The notes: generated by a model not told the origin, from the sequence alone. Numbered from the stretch's first letter, positions 1 to 8,285 are shown. The stretch: 64,000 nt of DNA from Acetomicrobium flavidum (GCF_900129645.1 NZ_FSQZ01000001.1:186001-250000); one strand, 5' to 3'. Translations and numbers: made by a program.

Positions 1-22
1 TAATAACATCTTAAAAACAGGC

Positions 23-1288
23 TTGTTGTCAAGTAAAAAGATTAACTGGCTCGATATAGCTGGCTTATCTTTTCCTCCGGCTCCGCCAACGTACGAGCAG
101 GTAGCAGCTGAAGTAAACATTCCCAAAAAGAGCTTTTGGGAGCTGTTTTTCCCTAGTTGGAAGGCAAGGCGTAAAGCAAAGGAGCAAGAAGCACGCGAAA
201 TATATAAAGATCGCCTGGAAAAACATGAACTTCACATAAAGGAAATGAAAGAACGAGAGCTCAAACTTCGAACCGATTTCGAAAATGGTGATCCGCTCGC
301 AGTTGAGAAATACGTTTCGCTCGTACTTAAAAAATCTTGTTATCCTCCTGAAATATCCAAAAAGTATGAAGTGCAGTTTGACCCATTAAGTAAGACTGTC
401 ATTGTAAATTACCTTTTGCCAAACCCAGAACAGATTCCGAGAATAATAGAATTTAAATATATAGCAAGTAAAAGAGAAGTGAAAACTGTCGAAATGAAAC
501 AAAAACAATTTGAAGCTTTTTATGAGTCTGTGCTCTACCAAATAACTCTACGCACTATTCACGAGGTGTTTCAGAGTGATTACCCAAATAATGTGCAGTC
601 TGTGGTCTTCAACGGATGGGTAGATGGTATAGATCGGGCAACGGGTACAGCTTTTAGATCATGTGTTTTATCATGTCAGGTTTTTAGAGAAGAGTTTCAA
701 AAACTCAATTTATCTCAAGTGGATCCAAAACTGTGTTTCCGCAATCTAAAGGGACTTAACGCTGGGCCGTTAGCCCAGTTAGCTCCGGTTAAGCCTGTGA
801 TGGAGATAAAGCGTGACGATGTCAGATTTATCGAATCCCGGCCCATCTTAGATGAAGTGGAATCCATACCTAATCTAGCTACAATGGATTGGACAGACTT
901 TGAGCACCTGGTTCGTGAATTGTTTGAAAGGTTCTTTTCGAAAGACGGAGGCGAGGTGCGCGTTACTCGTGCCAGTCGTGATTGGGGAGTTGATGCCATC
1001 GCCTTTGATCCTGATCCCATAAGAGGAGGCAAAATTGTAATCCAAGCTAAACGTTATAACAATGTAGTCCCAGTATCTGCCGTTAGAGATTTATATGGCA
1101 CCGTAATAAACGAGGGGGCAACGAAAGGTATCCTTGTAACCACAAGTTACTTTGGTAATGATTCCAGAGAATTTGTCAGAGACAAACCTATTACTTTAAT
1201 TGATGGTTCTAATCTGATTTCTTTATTTCAACAACATGGATATAAAGTTAGAATAGAACTGCAAAAATCTAGAACAAATGGGTCTTAA
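23..1288 (+). CDS. Mrr-type restriction endonuclease-like protein (5' end uncertain)
   Basis: Predicted nuclease of the Mrr_cat (PD-(D/E)XK) superfamily, which usually cleaves modified or foreign DNA. From the TTG at 23 it has 421 residues. Residues 40-85 are charged and helical, 110-260 form an unrecognised middle domain, and 288-410 form the Mrr-like domain. That domain shows E294 in DFEHLVREL, D324 in WGVD and the QAK triad (Q341-K343), followed by a KGILVTTS strand. The reading frame is open to the first base of the window, so the true start may lie upstream. No methyltransferase or specificity subunit is nearby, which fits a type IV or solitary enzyme. The sequence is AT-rich, like the rest of the island. 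The fold call is good; the biological target is unknown. Confidence 0.75.
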   Translation: MLSSKKINWLDIAGLSFPPAPPTYEQVAAEVNIPKKSFWELFFPSWKARRKAKEQEAREIYKDRLEKHELHIKEMKERELKLRTDFENGDPLAVEKYVSLVLKKSCYPPEISKKYEVQFDPLSKTVIVNYLLPNPEQIPRIIEFKYIASKREVKTVEMKQKQFEAFYESVLYQITLRTIHEVFQSDYPNNVQSVVFNGWVDGIDRATGTAFRSCVLSCQVFREEFQKLNLSQVDPKLCFRNLKGLNAGPLAQLAPVKPVMEIKRDDVRFIESRPILDEVESIPNLATMDWTDFEHLVRELFERFFSKDGGEVRVTRASRDWGVDAIAFDPDPIRGGKIVIQAKRYNNVVPVSAVRDLYGTVINEGATKGILVTTSYFGNDSREFVRDKPITLIDGSNLISLFQQHGYKVRIELQKSRTNGS

Positions 1289-1475
1289 ATTGAACAATTT
1301 TAAGATGTCTCGCATTTTTTTATCCAGAGAGCAAAACCCTTTTACTTTTATAGGATAGAGTCTAAAACAAAATTTATAGATGTCCAAACCTTTAACGCTG
1401 ACTTTATAACTTTATATTTGATACCTCAACAAGCACTATGCGTAATAAAAACTACAAGGGTTTACTTCCTTATAG

Positions 1476-1682
1476 CGCCGTGAACGTAGAATATTTTTAC
1501 ATTATAGCGCATGGAATGGTTACGTGAGGTATAAAGAGATTCTGTTGGGTATAAGTGATCTCTGCAAACGTATTGGCTTAACAGTACAATAGGATCCATA
1601 TAAGATTGAAATAATTGGCAGGCGCAAATATCGGTATGATCTTAAAGACATCTAGTTTGCCATGTTGAAATGGATGGACTGA
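1476..1682 (+). pseudogene. Decayed small HTH-like protein remnant
   Basis: The 431-base gap between the Mrr-like gene and the Ntn hydrolase has no intact gene. One plus-strand frame reads as a plausible helix-turn-helix or excisionase-like peptide (ISDLCKRIGLTVQ, then IIGRRKYRYDLKDI). It is broken by TAG at 1590-1592 and TAG at 1653-1655 and ends with TGA at 1680. No start codon with a ribosome site is convincing. The call rests on sequence character only and could be chance. Confidence 0.3.
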
Positions 1683-1719
1683 TAAATTATTTTAAAGATT
1701 AAGAAAAAGGGGGGTTAGA

Positions 1720-2532
1720 ATGACTATTTGCGTGAGTGTAAGAATTCCTGAGGGTTTAATATTGGCTGCTGATAGTATGGTTACTATCGAAGGGTCGATT
1801 AATACACTGCAAGGCCGACAAAAAAAGGTATTGAAGACATTTGAGTTTGCTAATAAATTGGTGCGTATTAAAGATTACCCTATAGGAGTAATGACGTGGG
1901 GAATATCTAGTTTAAGTGATAGGTCAATCCCAAGTCTAATAATGGAATGGGAACATGGTTTGCCCCCACTTAAAGACAATCAGCCTTACACCGTAGATGA
2001 TATGGCTTATGTTCTGCAATCATTCATTGCTGAACGATATGATAACACCTATCCTGCTACAGGAGAGCGTCCTAATTTGGGCATTTTTATCGGGGGATAT
2101 TCACACAGCCAATTCTTCAGTGAGCAATTCTTTTGTGAGTGGCCAAATGTAACTGCTTGGCAAACAGTTCAACCTAATAGACCAGATGGCAGCCAAAGTT
2201 TTGGTGCTAACTGGTTTGGACAAACAGACGCTTTAAGTAGGTTAATACACGGTTATGACAGAGGAGGTCTCGACGAATTAATCAAACGAGGTGTCAATAA
2301 AGAAATTGTCCAGAAGTGGATGGATGACAGGGTTTCTGAGTTACCATTGATATTTAATGGAATGCCCCTCCAAGATGCTATTGATTTTGCTAATTATGCT
2401 GTTCAATTGACAATAGGTAGATTCAGATTTGCAGTTGGTTTGCCCACTTGTGGGGGTAACGTTGATATAGCAGTTATTACACCAAGCACTTTCCAGTGGG
2501 CACAACGGAAACAATGGGCTATAAAGGAATAG
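1720..2532 (+). CDS. Proteasome-beta-like Ntn hydrolase, stand-alone
   Basis: A 270-residue protein whose N-terminus follows the pattern of proteasome beta, HslV and Anbu subunits: Met, then Thr2 in TICVSVR, then GLILAADSM with Asp18, and a Lys-rich strand near residues 33-40 (KKVLKTF). In that superfamily Met removal exposes Thr as the nucleophile, and an Asp and a Lys complete the site, so Thr2 is the predicted nucleophile. It is longer than HslV (about 175) and close to the length of Anbu-type proteins. The AAGGGGGG ribosome site about 7 bases before ATG fixes the start, so Thr2 is not an annotation artefact. No ATPase unfoldase (hslU, clpX) is adjacent. It lies in the AT-rich island between two Mrr-like nucleases. 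The substrate is unknown, and amide hydrolysis other than proteolysis is possible. Confidence 0.65.
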   Translation: MTICVSVRIPEGLILAADSMVTIEGSINTLQGRQKKVLKTFEFANKLVRIKDYPIGVMTWGISSLSDRSIPSLIMEWEHGLPPLKDNQPYTVDDMAYVLQSFIAERYDNTYPATGERPNLGIFIGGYSHSQFFSEQFFCEWPNVTAWQTVQPNRPDGSQSFGANWFGQTDALSRLIHGYDRGGLDELIKRGVNKEIVQKWMDDRVSELPLIFNGMPLQDAIDFANYAVQLTIGRFRFAVGLPTCGGNVDIAVITPSTFQWAQRKQWAIKE

Positions 2533-2796
2533 GAGAAATGAAATGGTAATAAACAATATCTTGATGCAATTGATATCAGGAAAAATAATTATCGTCTGAA
2601 AAGCAGAACAAAGACTAGGCTTGTATAAAAGCAGCAAGGATAATGTTTAGTTGAAAATCGGAAAGGGCTAATTTTAACTTAACCGATGGAGGTGAGTAGA
2701 ATTGCAACCGATATTGACACATATTTGATGACATGAGGAGACCGCAATCTCAGATGGGTTAGGGATTATTACCTCAAAGTGTTTATCGGGAACTTT
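2533..2796. other. Intergenic, no gene seen
   Basis: About 260 AT-rich bases. A good GGAGGTGAG ribosome-like site near 2686 is followed by only a few codons before a stop, so it may be the front end of a lost gene. Nothing else is supportable. Confidence 0.4.
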
Positions 2797-3261
2797 TTAA
2801 TTCCGCCTTTCCAGCATGCTTGATATCACTAACTCAAACTTATAAGGCTCCATCAACTTCATATTTTTCTTCGACAGGTTTATTCTCTTCCCTGGCTTAC
2901 TTTTCAGGCCTTCGTAATTGCGGCTCATAGAAAGGACGTTACATTCCTTATATGCAAGAGAGGGTATCAGGTACAGTTGAGGAGGGCAAGTATCGATTAG
3001 AAAACCAAAGGCTAAAAAGTGGTTCTCGTACAATTCGAATTTATCTTTGGGAATAAATGCGTAACCCTAAGAGCGAAAGGACTTCACCTGTACCTCAATA
3101 AAAGGGCGGTGCTCATTTCTCGCGATAAAGTTGATGTCACGATCTTCTATTCCTGCCCCATAAACCTGAATCCCTTACATTGTGAGTTCCATCTTTACGT
3201 AATACTCTGTAAACGCCCCTATCTGCTGTTTATTTAAGCGGCTCCAAATGTATCGTTCCAT
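2797..3261 (-). pseudogene. Broken PD-(D/E)XK-like protein with two in-frame stops
   Basis: Read on the minus strand from ATG at 3261-3259, with an AGGAG site 9 bases upstream, one frame runs 155 codons to the stop at 2797. It is interrupted only by TAA at 3177-3175 (codon 29) and TAG at 3069-3067 (codon 65). Both interruptions are clean: the protein pattern continues in the same frame. The translation has GAFTEYYVKMELTM, then GIQVYGAGIEDRDINFIARN, then IEVQVKS, the layout of small restriction-like nucleases (E, a D/N-containing strand, then QVK). It ends in a hydrophobic region with LYLIPSLAYKE and LSKKNMKLMEPYKFE. Family name is not certain. The good ribosome site suggests recent decay. Confidence 0.6.
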
Positions 3262-3432
3262 ATCTTTCAACTCCTGTGGTTATGATACATGCTTATGGAT
3301 CCAGGTTAATTGTTTTCAAAAACGCCAAATTTATAGATTTTGCAGTAGTTGGAGCTACCAGCGACCAATCGTATATTGCATTTTGCTGGGACTGGTAAAG
3401 AAGGGGTAGAGAGGAAAGTGAACAATAGGGCC

Positions 3433-4467
3433 TCAAACCGTATCGTTTGTAATAGCCTCATCTTCGCCAAGTTCTATCAAATCATGGGAAACGCGAGTAA
3501 CTCCAATCCCATACTCAACCATCAGGAGAACTAGTTGTTCACCGCTCATTAATGCTACTGGCGTGGCATCCGGACGGGCAGCTTCTTTACGTGCGCCAGT
3601 ACTAAAGTCGCTGGTGGTAATTATTAAACCTTGCTCATGGGCGCCGAGGCTTCCTCTTACTTGTTGAATTATCGGTGCCTGGATATTTTGTTTCCATTTC
3701 TTAACCTGTATAGCCATGCGAGTGCGAATTACATCTCCAACTACTAAGGTGCCTCGCACATCGATACCCCCATCCCTGGTGGGGTTGGTGACTTCGATGT
3801 CTTCAAAACCCATCTCTGCCAAAAGTCTGGCAATTAAATCCTCAAATCTATCCCATTCCATGTTAAACAGGCGGTTGCGAAGTTCCTGGCGTACTTTTTT
3901 GTTATGCTGTTCAATCTGGGAAGCAAGGCCGTGTTCTGACCATCTCGAGAGGCTAATATATCCTTTGCCATGCTGGATGAAGCGCGGTTGTTCTCCGCGT
4001 GCCTTGTAGCGTTTTATCTCGGAAATGATCTGTGCGTACATAGTAGCTTCGGGAGTTTTTCCTTCAGTGGCTAACAACCTCATTTCAAGGGCCTTCTTAG
4101 TTATGTCGCGATAATGCATGGGTTCTCCGTTGCCTAAGTCTTCCAACACTTTTTCGGCTGCATTGGTAAACGAATACGTTATTGTGCGGTTGTTTGAATT
4201 AGGCTGCCCTGCTGTAACAGCTTCTTCTGGGGTTGGTTGTTTTTCGAAGGTACGCAGCCCAAAAGTTTGCGGAGCCGTTAAGAGAAAGGGGGATTGCTCC
4301 CCCTTGTTTTTGATATCCATATAAATTCGAGCACCTACAGTACGGTCCGGGGTTTTCCCCCTTGTAGTCCATAGATTTTTAGAAAGAATGCGTCGTGTTA
4401 TTTCAGTAATATGAAGCGGTTCGCCCGCCTCCTGCAATACCTGAATGACAGCATCGCGCAATTTCAT
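3433..4467 (-). CDS. Mrr-type restriction endonuclease with two HARE-HTH domains
   Basis: 344 residues with two similar N-terminal winged-helix repeats, about residues 1-70 and 98-172. Each has the HARE-HTH/ASXL pattern (PLHITEITRRIL and PMHYRDITKKAL; then GKTPDRTVGARIY and GKTPEATMYAQII). An Mrr-like nuclease domain at 203-330 follows, with F208-E209 (RFEDLIARLL), RDGGIDV (D232, D236), QVKKW (Q254, K256) and GLIITTSDF. HARE-HTH domains are known to be fused to restriction enzymes and are proposed to sense modified bases. The start has AGGAGGAAGC just upstream. It converges toward the broken nuclease gene only across a gap, and no methylase is present. Likely a type IV-like or solitary restriction enzyme. 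Confidence 0.85.
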   Translation of the reverse strand: MKLRDAVIQVLQEAGEPLHITEITRRILSKNLWTTRGKTPDRTVGARIYMDIKNKGEQSPFLLTAPQTFGLRTFEKQPTPEEAVTAGQPNSNNRTITYSFTNAAEKVLEDLGNGEPMHYRDITKKALEMRLLATEGKTPEATMYAQIISEIKRYKARGEQPRFIQHGKGYISLSRWSEHGLASQIEQHNKKVRQELRNRLFNMEWDRFEDLIARLLAEMGFEDIEVTNPTRDGGIDVRGTLVVGDVIRTRMAIQVKKWKQNIQAPIIQQVRGSLGAHEQGLIITTSDFSTGARKEAARPDATPVALMSGEQLVLLMVEYGIGVTRVSHDLIELGEDEAITNDTV

Positions 4468-4693
4468 TATTGCTTCCTCCTACTTATTATTACACGTCTT
4501 TGTCTTTGCATGAGCATTCTTAAGCAATCGACTTTTTCCGGCAAAAGTCAGATGTTTTTCATGAACGGTTTCAAAAAAAGACTTGCGGTCAAGGCCGCCA
4601 CAAGCACCAGGAACTTTTAGTAATTAATTTATCAGAAATCGTTATCCAGTAACAAGGTTTTATAACTATATCTTTAATGCTAATCTAACTAAA
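4468..4693. other. Intergenic, no gene seen
   Basis: About 225 AT-rich bases upstream of the minus-strand Mrr gene; it must contain that gene's promoter. A short plus-strand peptide frame (4561-4620) has no family resemblance that I recognise. Confidence 0.4.
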
Positions 4694-4873
4694 TTATACC
4701 GCCCCACGCAAATCTTTGCACACCAACCCCAGCTCTTTAAGCCTTATCTCCATGGCCTGCATGGAGACCAAATAGCGGTGGGCAAGGGCCCTTAGGCTGT
4801 ATCTGTGCGCCTCGCGGGCCAGGAGCTTTTTGGGCATCAAAAACTCCGCGGCGAAGGCATTGGCCAAATATTG
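4694..4873 (-). pseudogene. 3' remnant of an ImmA/IrrE-type metallopeptidase
   Basis: On the minus strand, a frame of about 59 codons begins abruptly after a TGA and ends at TAA (4696-4694). It reads QYLANAFAAEFLMPKKLL, then HRYLVSMQAMEIRLKELGL. The AN-FAAE-LLMP pattern follows the HExxH helix in ImmA/IrrE (DUF955) peptidases of phages and integrative elements. The HExxH part itself is missing, so this is only the C-terminal end. The base composition is GC-richer than the surrounding island. It marks the island's right edge just before tRNA-Arg and suggests a lost mobile element. Confidence 0.55.
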
Positions 4874-4975
4874 TCATTTTCTATAATTCCGTATCCGTAC
4901 GGGAAAATGCATGCGTTAGACACCCTTTATGACCTTCGGCCTCCCTCGATTTTCATGAATTTCCCCTCAAGGGTG

Positions 4976-5005
4976 TTGAATCCTAACTAAGGTTCATGGT
5001 AATAT
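4976..5005 (+). promoter_or_regulatory. Promoter for tRNA-Arg(CCT)
   Basis: TTGAAT, an 18-base spacer, then TAATAT. The -10 ends 16 bases before the mature tRNA. Confidence 0.5.
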
Positions 5006-5021
5006 TAATCGTGCCTAAGAC

Positions 5022-5098
5022 GGACCTGTAGCTCAGTAGGATAGAGCGACGGCCTCCTAAGCCGTAGGTCGCCGGTTCGAGTCCGGCCAGGCCCGCCA
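5022..5098 (+). tRNA. tRNA-Arg(CCT)
   Basis: A full cloverleaf can be folded by eye. The acceptor pairs GGACCTG with CAGGCCC (one A-C mismatch at the third pair). The anticodon stem is ACGGC/GCCGT with loop CTCCTAA, so the anticodon is CCT. The T loop is TTCGAGT and CCA is encoded (5096-5098). It borders the accessory island on the left. Confidence 0.95.
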
Positions 5099-5112
5099 TT
5101 TATATAATCAGC

Positions 5113-5149
5113 AATAGACAGGTTTGAATAACCTGTCTATTATTTTTAT
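5113..5149 (+). terminator. Rho-independent terminator after tRNA-Arg
   Basis: AATAGACAGG (5113-5122) pairs with CCTGTCTATT (5132-5141), followed by ATTTTTATA. Confidence 0.8.
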
Positions 5150-5192
5150 AAAGACACGCGCTTTTTAGTAAGCGCAATTCGGGTGATTTTCC

Positions 5193-5834
5193 ATGGAATG
5201 GCAAGAGAAAGCCAAGATAATGGTGGAGACCCAGATAAAAAGCCGTGGCATAAAAAATCCCGCTTTGCTGGAAGCTATGGCCGGACTGCCAAGGCACCTC
5301 TTTGTTCCAAAGCACTTAGCAAACCTTGCTTACAGCGATTGCGCTCTCCCCATCGGAGAGGGGCAGACGATATCGCAACCATATATCGTGGCCAAGATGA
5401 CGGAGTTGCTTGACCCAAAGTCCAACGATAAGGTCCTGGAGATTGGCACGGGGTCGGGTTACCAGGCAGCCCTTTTGGCCTCCATGGGGTGCGCCGTCTT
5501 TACCATCGAAAGGATTGCCGCTTTGGCGCTAATGGCAAAAACAGCTTTCGATAAACTTGAGATCTCGGATAAGATAAATGTAAAAATCGGAGATGGAAGG
5601 CTAGGCTGGCCTGAAGAAGCTCCCTTTGATTGCATCATCGTAACAGCCGCAGCACCCAAAATAGAGGAGGCCTGGATCAAGCAGCTCGCCGAAGGAGGCA
5701 GGCTGGTGGTACCGCTTGTAGTTTCGTTTAACGTTGAGCAACTGGTCAAAATAACGAAGGTAAAGGGGAAAACCGTTGAGGAACGCCATGATTATTGTTC
5801 TTTCGTGCCGCTTTTGCCGGGGGTGAAGCCTTAG
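5193..5834 (+). CDS. pcm: Protein-L-isoaspartate O-methyltransferase
   Basis: Methylates isoaspartyl residues in aged proteins using S-adenosylmethionine, starting their repair; cytoplasmic. The 213 residues match the usual length. The family motif GQTISQPYIVA is at 57-67 and the SAM-binding strand VLEIGTGSGYQ at 81-91, followed by post-I and VTAAAP motifs. The start is ATG at 5193 with a weak GGGTGA site. The stop codon overlaps the GTG start of the DUF1850 gene by one base, so the two are probably co-translated. Protein repair fits a thermophile, but the gene is widespread. Confidence 0.95.
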   Translation: MEWQEKAKIMVETQIKSRGIKNPALLEAMAGLPRHLFVPKHLANLAYSDCALPIGEGQTISQPYIVAKMTELLDPKSNDKVLEIGTGSGYQAALLASMGCAVFTIERIAALALMAKTAFDKLEISDKINVKIGDGRLGWPEEAPFDCIIVTAAAPKIEEAWIKQLAEGGRLVVPLVVSFNVEQLVKITKVKGKTVEERHDYCSFVPLLPGVKP

Positions 5835-6313
5835 TGTCGGGTAAATTTAGATTAACTTTCCTTCTTCTTTTATCTTTATTATTATCGGCTTTTGTTTACC
5901 TGGCCTTTGTCCCACAATGTTGGCTGTGCATTTCGCATAGAAATGGCACAGATATGCTTTTGATTCCACAAGGTCAAGAGATAGTTTTAAGCTACGTTCA
6001 TAGCTTGGAAAGAACTCCCGTTCGAGACCTTTTCTTCCTTCAGCATAATCAGCTATGCCTGTATGAAGAGATGGTCAAATCGCATAATGCAGGCCTTCCG
6101 ACGTTAAATCCCTATCCCGGGTCGCTAATAAAGACGAAGGATTGGCTCATATTTCGAGGTGGCAGGCGACACTGGGCCAACATCCACTGCAGGGTTGGAA
6201 ATGCCGAAATTGGCAAAAACGTCCTGTCCATCGGAGGGAGAGATTACGAACTATACGCTTTGTATCCGGGGCAGGTGATTTGCCTTTCCGTGGCCCTAAA
6301 GCCAATATTATAG
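5834..6313 (+). CDS. DUF1850 membrane-anchored protein, TRAP partner
   Basis: 159 residues from GTG at 5834, which overlaps the pcm stop (TAGTG). An N-terminal hydrophobic segment (about residues 6-26) is a signal anchor or uncleaved signal peptide. The body contains YVHSLERTPVRDLF, the DUF1850 signature. DUF1850 genes typically sit next to TAXI-type TRAP transporter genes, as here, with the fused permease 43 bases downstream. The exact role is unknown; an accessory role in TAXI-TRAP transport is inferred from context. An upstream start at 5795 would add 13 residues but would lie deep inside pcm. Confidence 0.8.
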   Translation: MSGKFRLTFLLLLSLLLSAFVYLAFVPQCWLCISHRNGTDMLLIPQGQEIVLSYVHSLERTPVRDLFFLQHNQLCLYEEMVKSHNAGLPTLNPYPGSLIKTKDWLIFRGGRRHWANIHCRVGNAEIGKNVLSIGGRDYELYALYPGQVICLSVALKPIL

Positions 6314-6356
6314 TAAAATAAATAAAGTTCTAAAATTAAAGAAAGGAGGACAGTGA

Positions 6357-8285
6357 ATGAAAGACGACAAACCGCAAGACCAAACTATCGATCTTGAAGA
6401 GATCATACGACAGTACGATACGGAATCGCAGTACAGGACCCTAATCGGATGGCAAAATGCGTTGATCGTTGCCGTTGCCTGCGCTATGTCGCTATTTCAT
6501 CTTTACACCGCGGGATTTGGCCTACTTTTAGCGATGAAACAGCGAGCTGTGCACCTGGCCTTTGTATTATTTTTGACTTTTTTGCTTTACCCGGCGACAA
6601 AAAAGTCGCCAAGCAATAAAATTCCGTGGTATGACTTCATCTTAGCTTGCGCCGCTGCCTATACTACCCTCTACATTGTGATCCACTTCAATCAACTGAT
6701 TACACGCGCGGGACTCCCAACTACCATGGACATACTCGTAGGGTTCCTTGGGATAGCATTACTGCTTGAGGCAACAAGGAGGGTGTCTAACCCCGTATTG
6801 CCAATCCTTGCCATAATTTCGCTGGTATATTGCTACTATGGACGCTATTTTCCGTCGCTTTTTGCCCACAGGGGATTTAACATCCCAAGGATAATCAATC
6901 ACATGTACCTGGGCACAGAGGGAGTCTTCGGCGTTCCAATCTCCGTTTCGGCAACCTTCGTATTCATGTTCATCCTATTTGGTTCGATACTCCAGGAGAC
7001 GGGCATGGGTAAATTTATCATCGATTTGGCATTGGCCATAGCCGGAAGATCCACAGGCGGTCCTGCCAAGGTCGCAGTTTTAAGCTCGGCAATCATGGGC
7101 ACCATTTCCGGCTCTTCCGTCGCCAACGTGTGCACCACCGGAACATTTACTATACCGTTGATGAAAAGCATTGGATACAAGCCTTACTTTGCCGGAGCCG
7201 TAGAGGCTGTCGCGTCTACGGGAGGACAGATAATGCCGCCGGTAATGGGGGCAGCAGCTTTCATAATGGCAGAATTTTTAGGGGTTCCATACATAAAGGT
7301 CGCGCTGGCTGCGATCGTGCCCGCGCTTCTTTATTACGCAGCAGTCATGGTACAGGTGCACTTGGAAGCCACGAGGTTGGGGCTGCTTGGATTGCCCAAG
7401 GAAAGGCTTCCTCGGCTTTGGAGCCTTCTTAAGTCCAAAGGGCACCTTTTAATTCCCCTTTTTGCCATCATATATTTCCTTGTAGGTGGCTATACTCCTA
7501 TGAAAGCGGCTTACTACGGCATCCTTACGACAATCGCCGTATCATTTATATCGAAGGATACGAGGCTGACGCTACCAAAGCTTATCAACGGCTTAGTTAA
7601 CGGAGCCAGAGGATCGCTGGGCGTAGCCTGCGCTTGCGGTACAGTGGGCATAATTGTGGGCATGGCCACGCTGACGGGGCTTGGGCTTCGGATCGCCAGC
7701 CTGATTATAACCATATCTGGCGGCAACTTGATCGTAACGCTGCTTTTAACCATGGTAACATGCATACTGCTTGGAGCAGGCCTTCCAACGACTGCCAACT
7801 TCATCGTTACAAGCACCATAGCGGCACCGGCCTTGCTTCAATTAGGCGTAGCTCCCATGGCGGCTTACATGTTCGTCTTGTATTTTGGGATAGCCGCTGA
7901 CCTAAGTCCTCCCGTTGCTCTGGCCGCTTACGCCGGAGCAGGTATCGCCGGGGCTGACGCGATGAAAACGGGCATAACAGCAGTTAAGCTGGCCTTGGCC
8001 GGATTTCTCGTGCCCTTCATATACGTCATGAACCCGATGCTCGTCTTGGTCAACGCGACGCCTTTGCCGTTCATTCAGGCAATTGTTACAGCGATGCTAG
8101 GCGTCTTTTTGCTCGGCATGTCGACGATAGGCTACTTCAAGACTCACATACCCTTTTGGCTTAGGGTAGTGGTCTTCTGCGGTGCCCTAGGTCTACTTAA
8201 GCCGGGCATCTATTCCGACGCCTTTGGATTGGCAGTATTAACCTTTACTTACTTTTTCCAAAAGAGACGAGCGAAAAGGCAATAG
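6357..8285 (+). CDS. TRAP transporter fused permease (4TM/12TM, TAXI type)
   Basis: Inner-membrane permease that moves a substrate with an ion gradient. The 642 residues fuse the small DctQ-like and large DctM-like subunits, as in TAXI-TRAP systems. The N-terminal part (to about 190) has several membrane segments. The large subunit carries ISGSSVANVCTTGTFTIPL and STGGQIMPPVMGAAAFIMAE near 245-300, and GLPTTANFIVTSTIAAPAL near 475. An AAGGAGG site lies 9 bases before ATG. No TAXI solute-binding protein is adjacent or elsewhere in the window, so the substrate cannot be inferred and the receptor must be encoded at a distance. Confidence 0.92.
   Translation: MKDDKPQDQTIDLEEIIRQYDTESQYRTLIGWQNALIVAVACAMSLFHLYTAGFGLLLAMKQRAVHLAFVLFLTFLLYPATKKSPSNKIPWYDFILACAAAYTTLYIVIHFNQLITRAGLPTTMDILVGFLGIALLLEATRRVSNPVLPILAIISLVYCYYGRYFPSLFAHRGFNIPRIINHMYLGTEGVFGVPISVSATFVFMFILFGSILQETGMGKFIIDLALAIAGRSTGGPAKVAVLSSAIMGTISGSSVANVCTTGTFTIPLMKSIGYKPYFAGAVEAVASTGGQIMPPVMGAAAFIMAEFLGVPYIKVALAAIVPALLYYAAVMVQVHLEATRLGLLGLPKERLPRLWSLLKSKGHLLIPLFAIIYFLVGGYTPMKAAYYGILTTIAVSFISKDTRLTLPKLINGLVNGARGSLGVACACGTVGIIVGMATLTGLGLRIASLIITISGGNLIVTLLLTMVTCILLGAGLPTTANFIVTSTIAAPALLQLGVAPMAAYMFVLYFGIAADLSPPVALAAYAGAGIAGADAMKTGITAVKLALAGFLVPFIYVMNPMLVLVNATPLPFIQAIVTAMLGVFLLGMSTIGYFKTHIPFWLRVVVFCGALGLLKPGIYSDAFGLAVLTFTYFFQKRRAKRQ

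Noticed and set aside
4561-4620. Short plus-strand frame MNGFKKRLAVKAATSTRNF
   Set aside because: Nineteen residues, no ribosome site and no family pattern.
5183-5413. Overlapping frame inside pcm from ATG 5183
   Set aside because: The pcm frame has a full family match over its whole length; the shadow frame has no motif.
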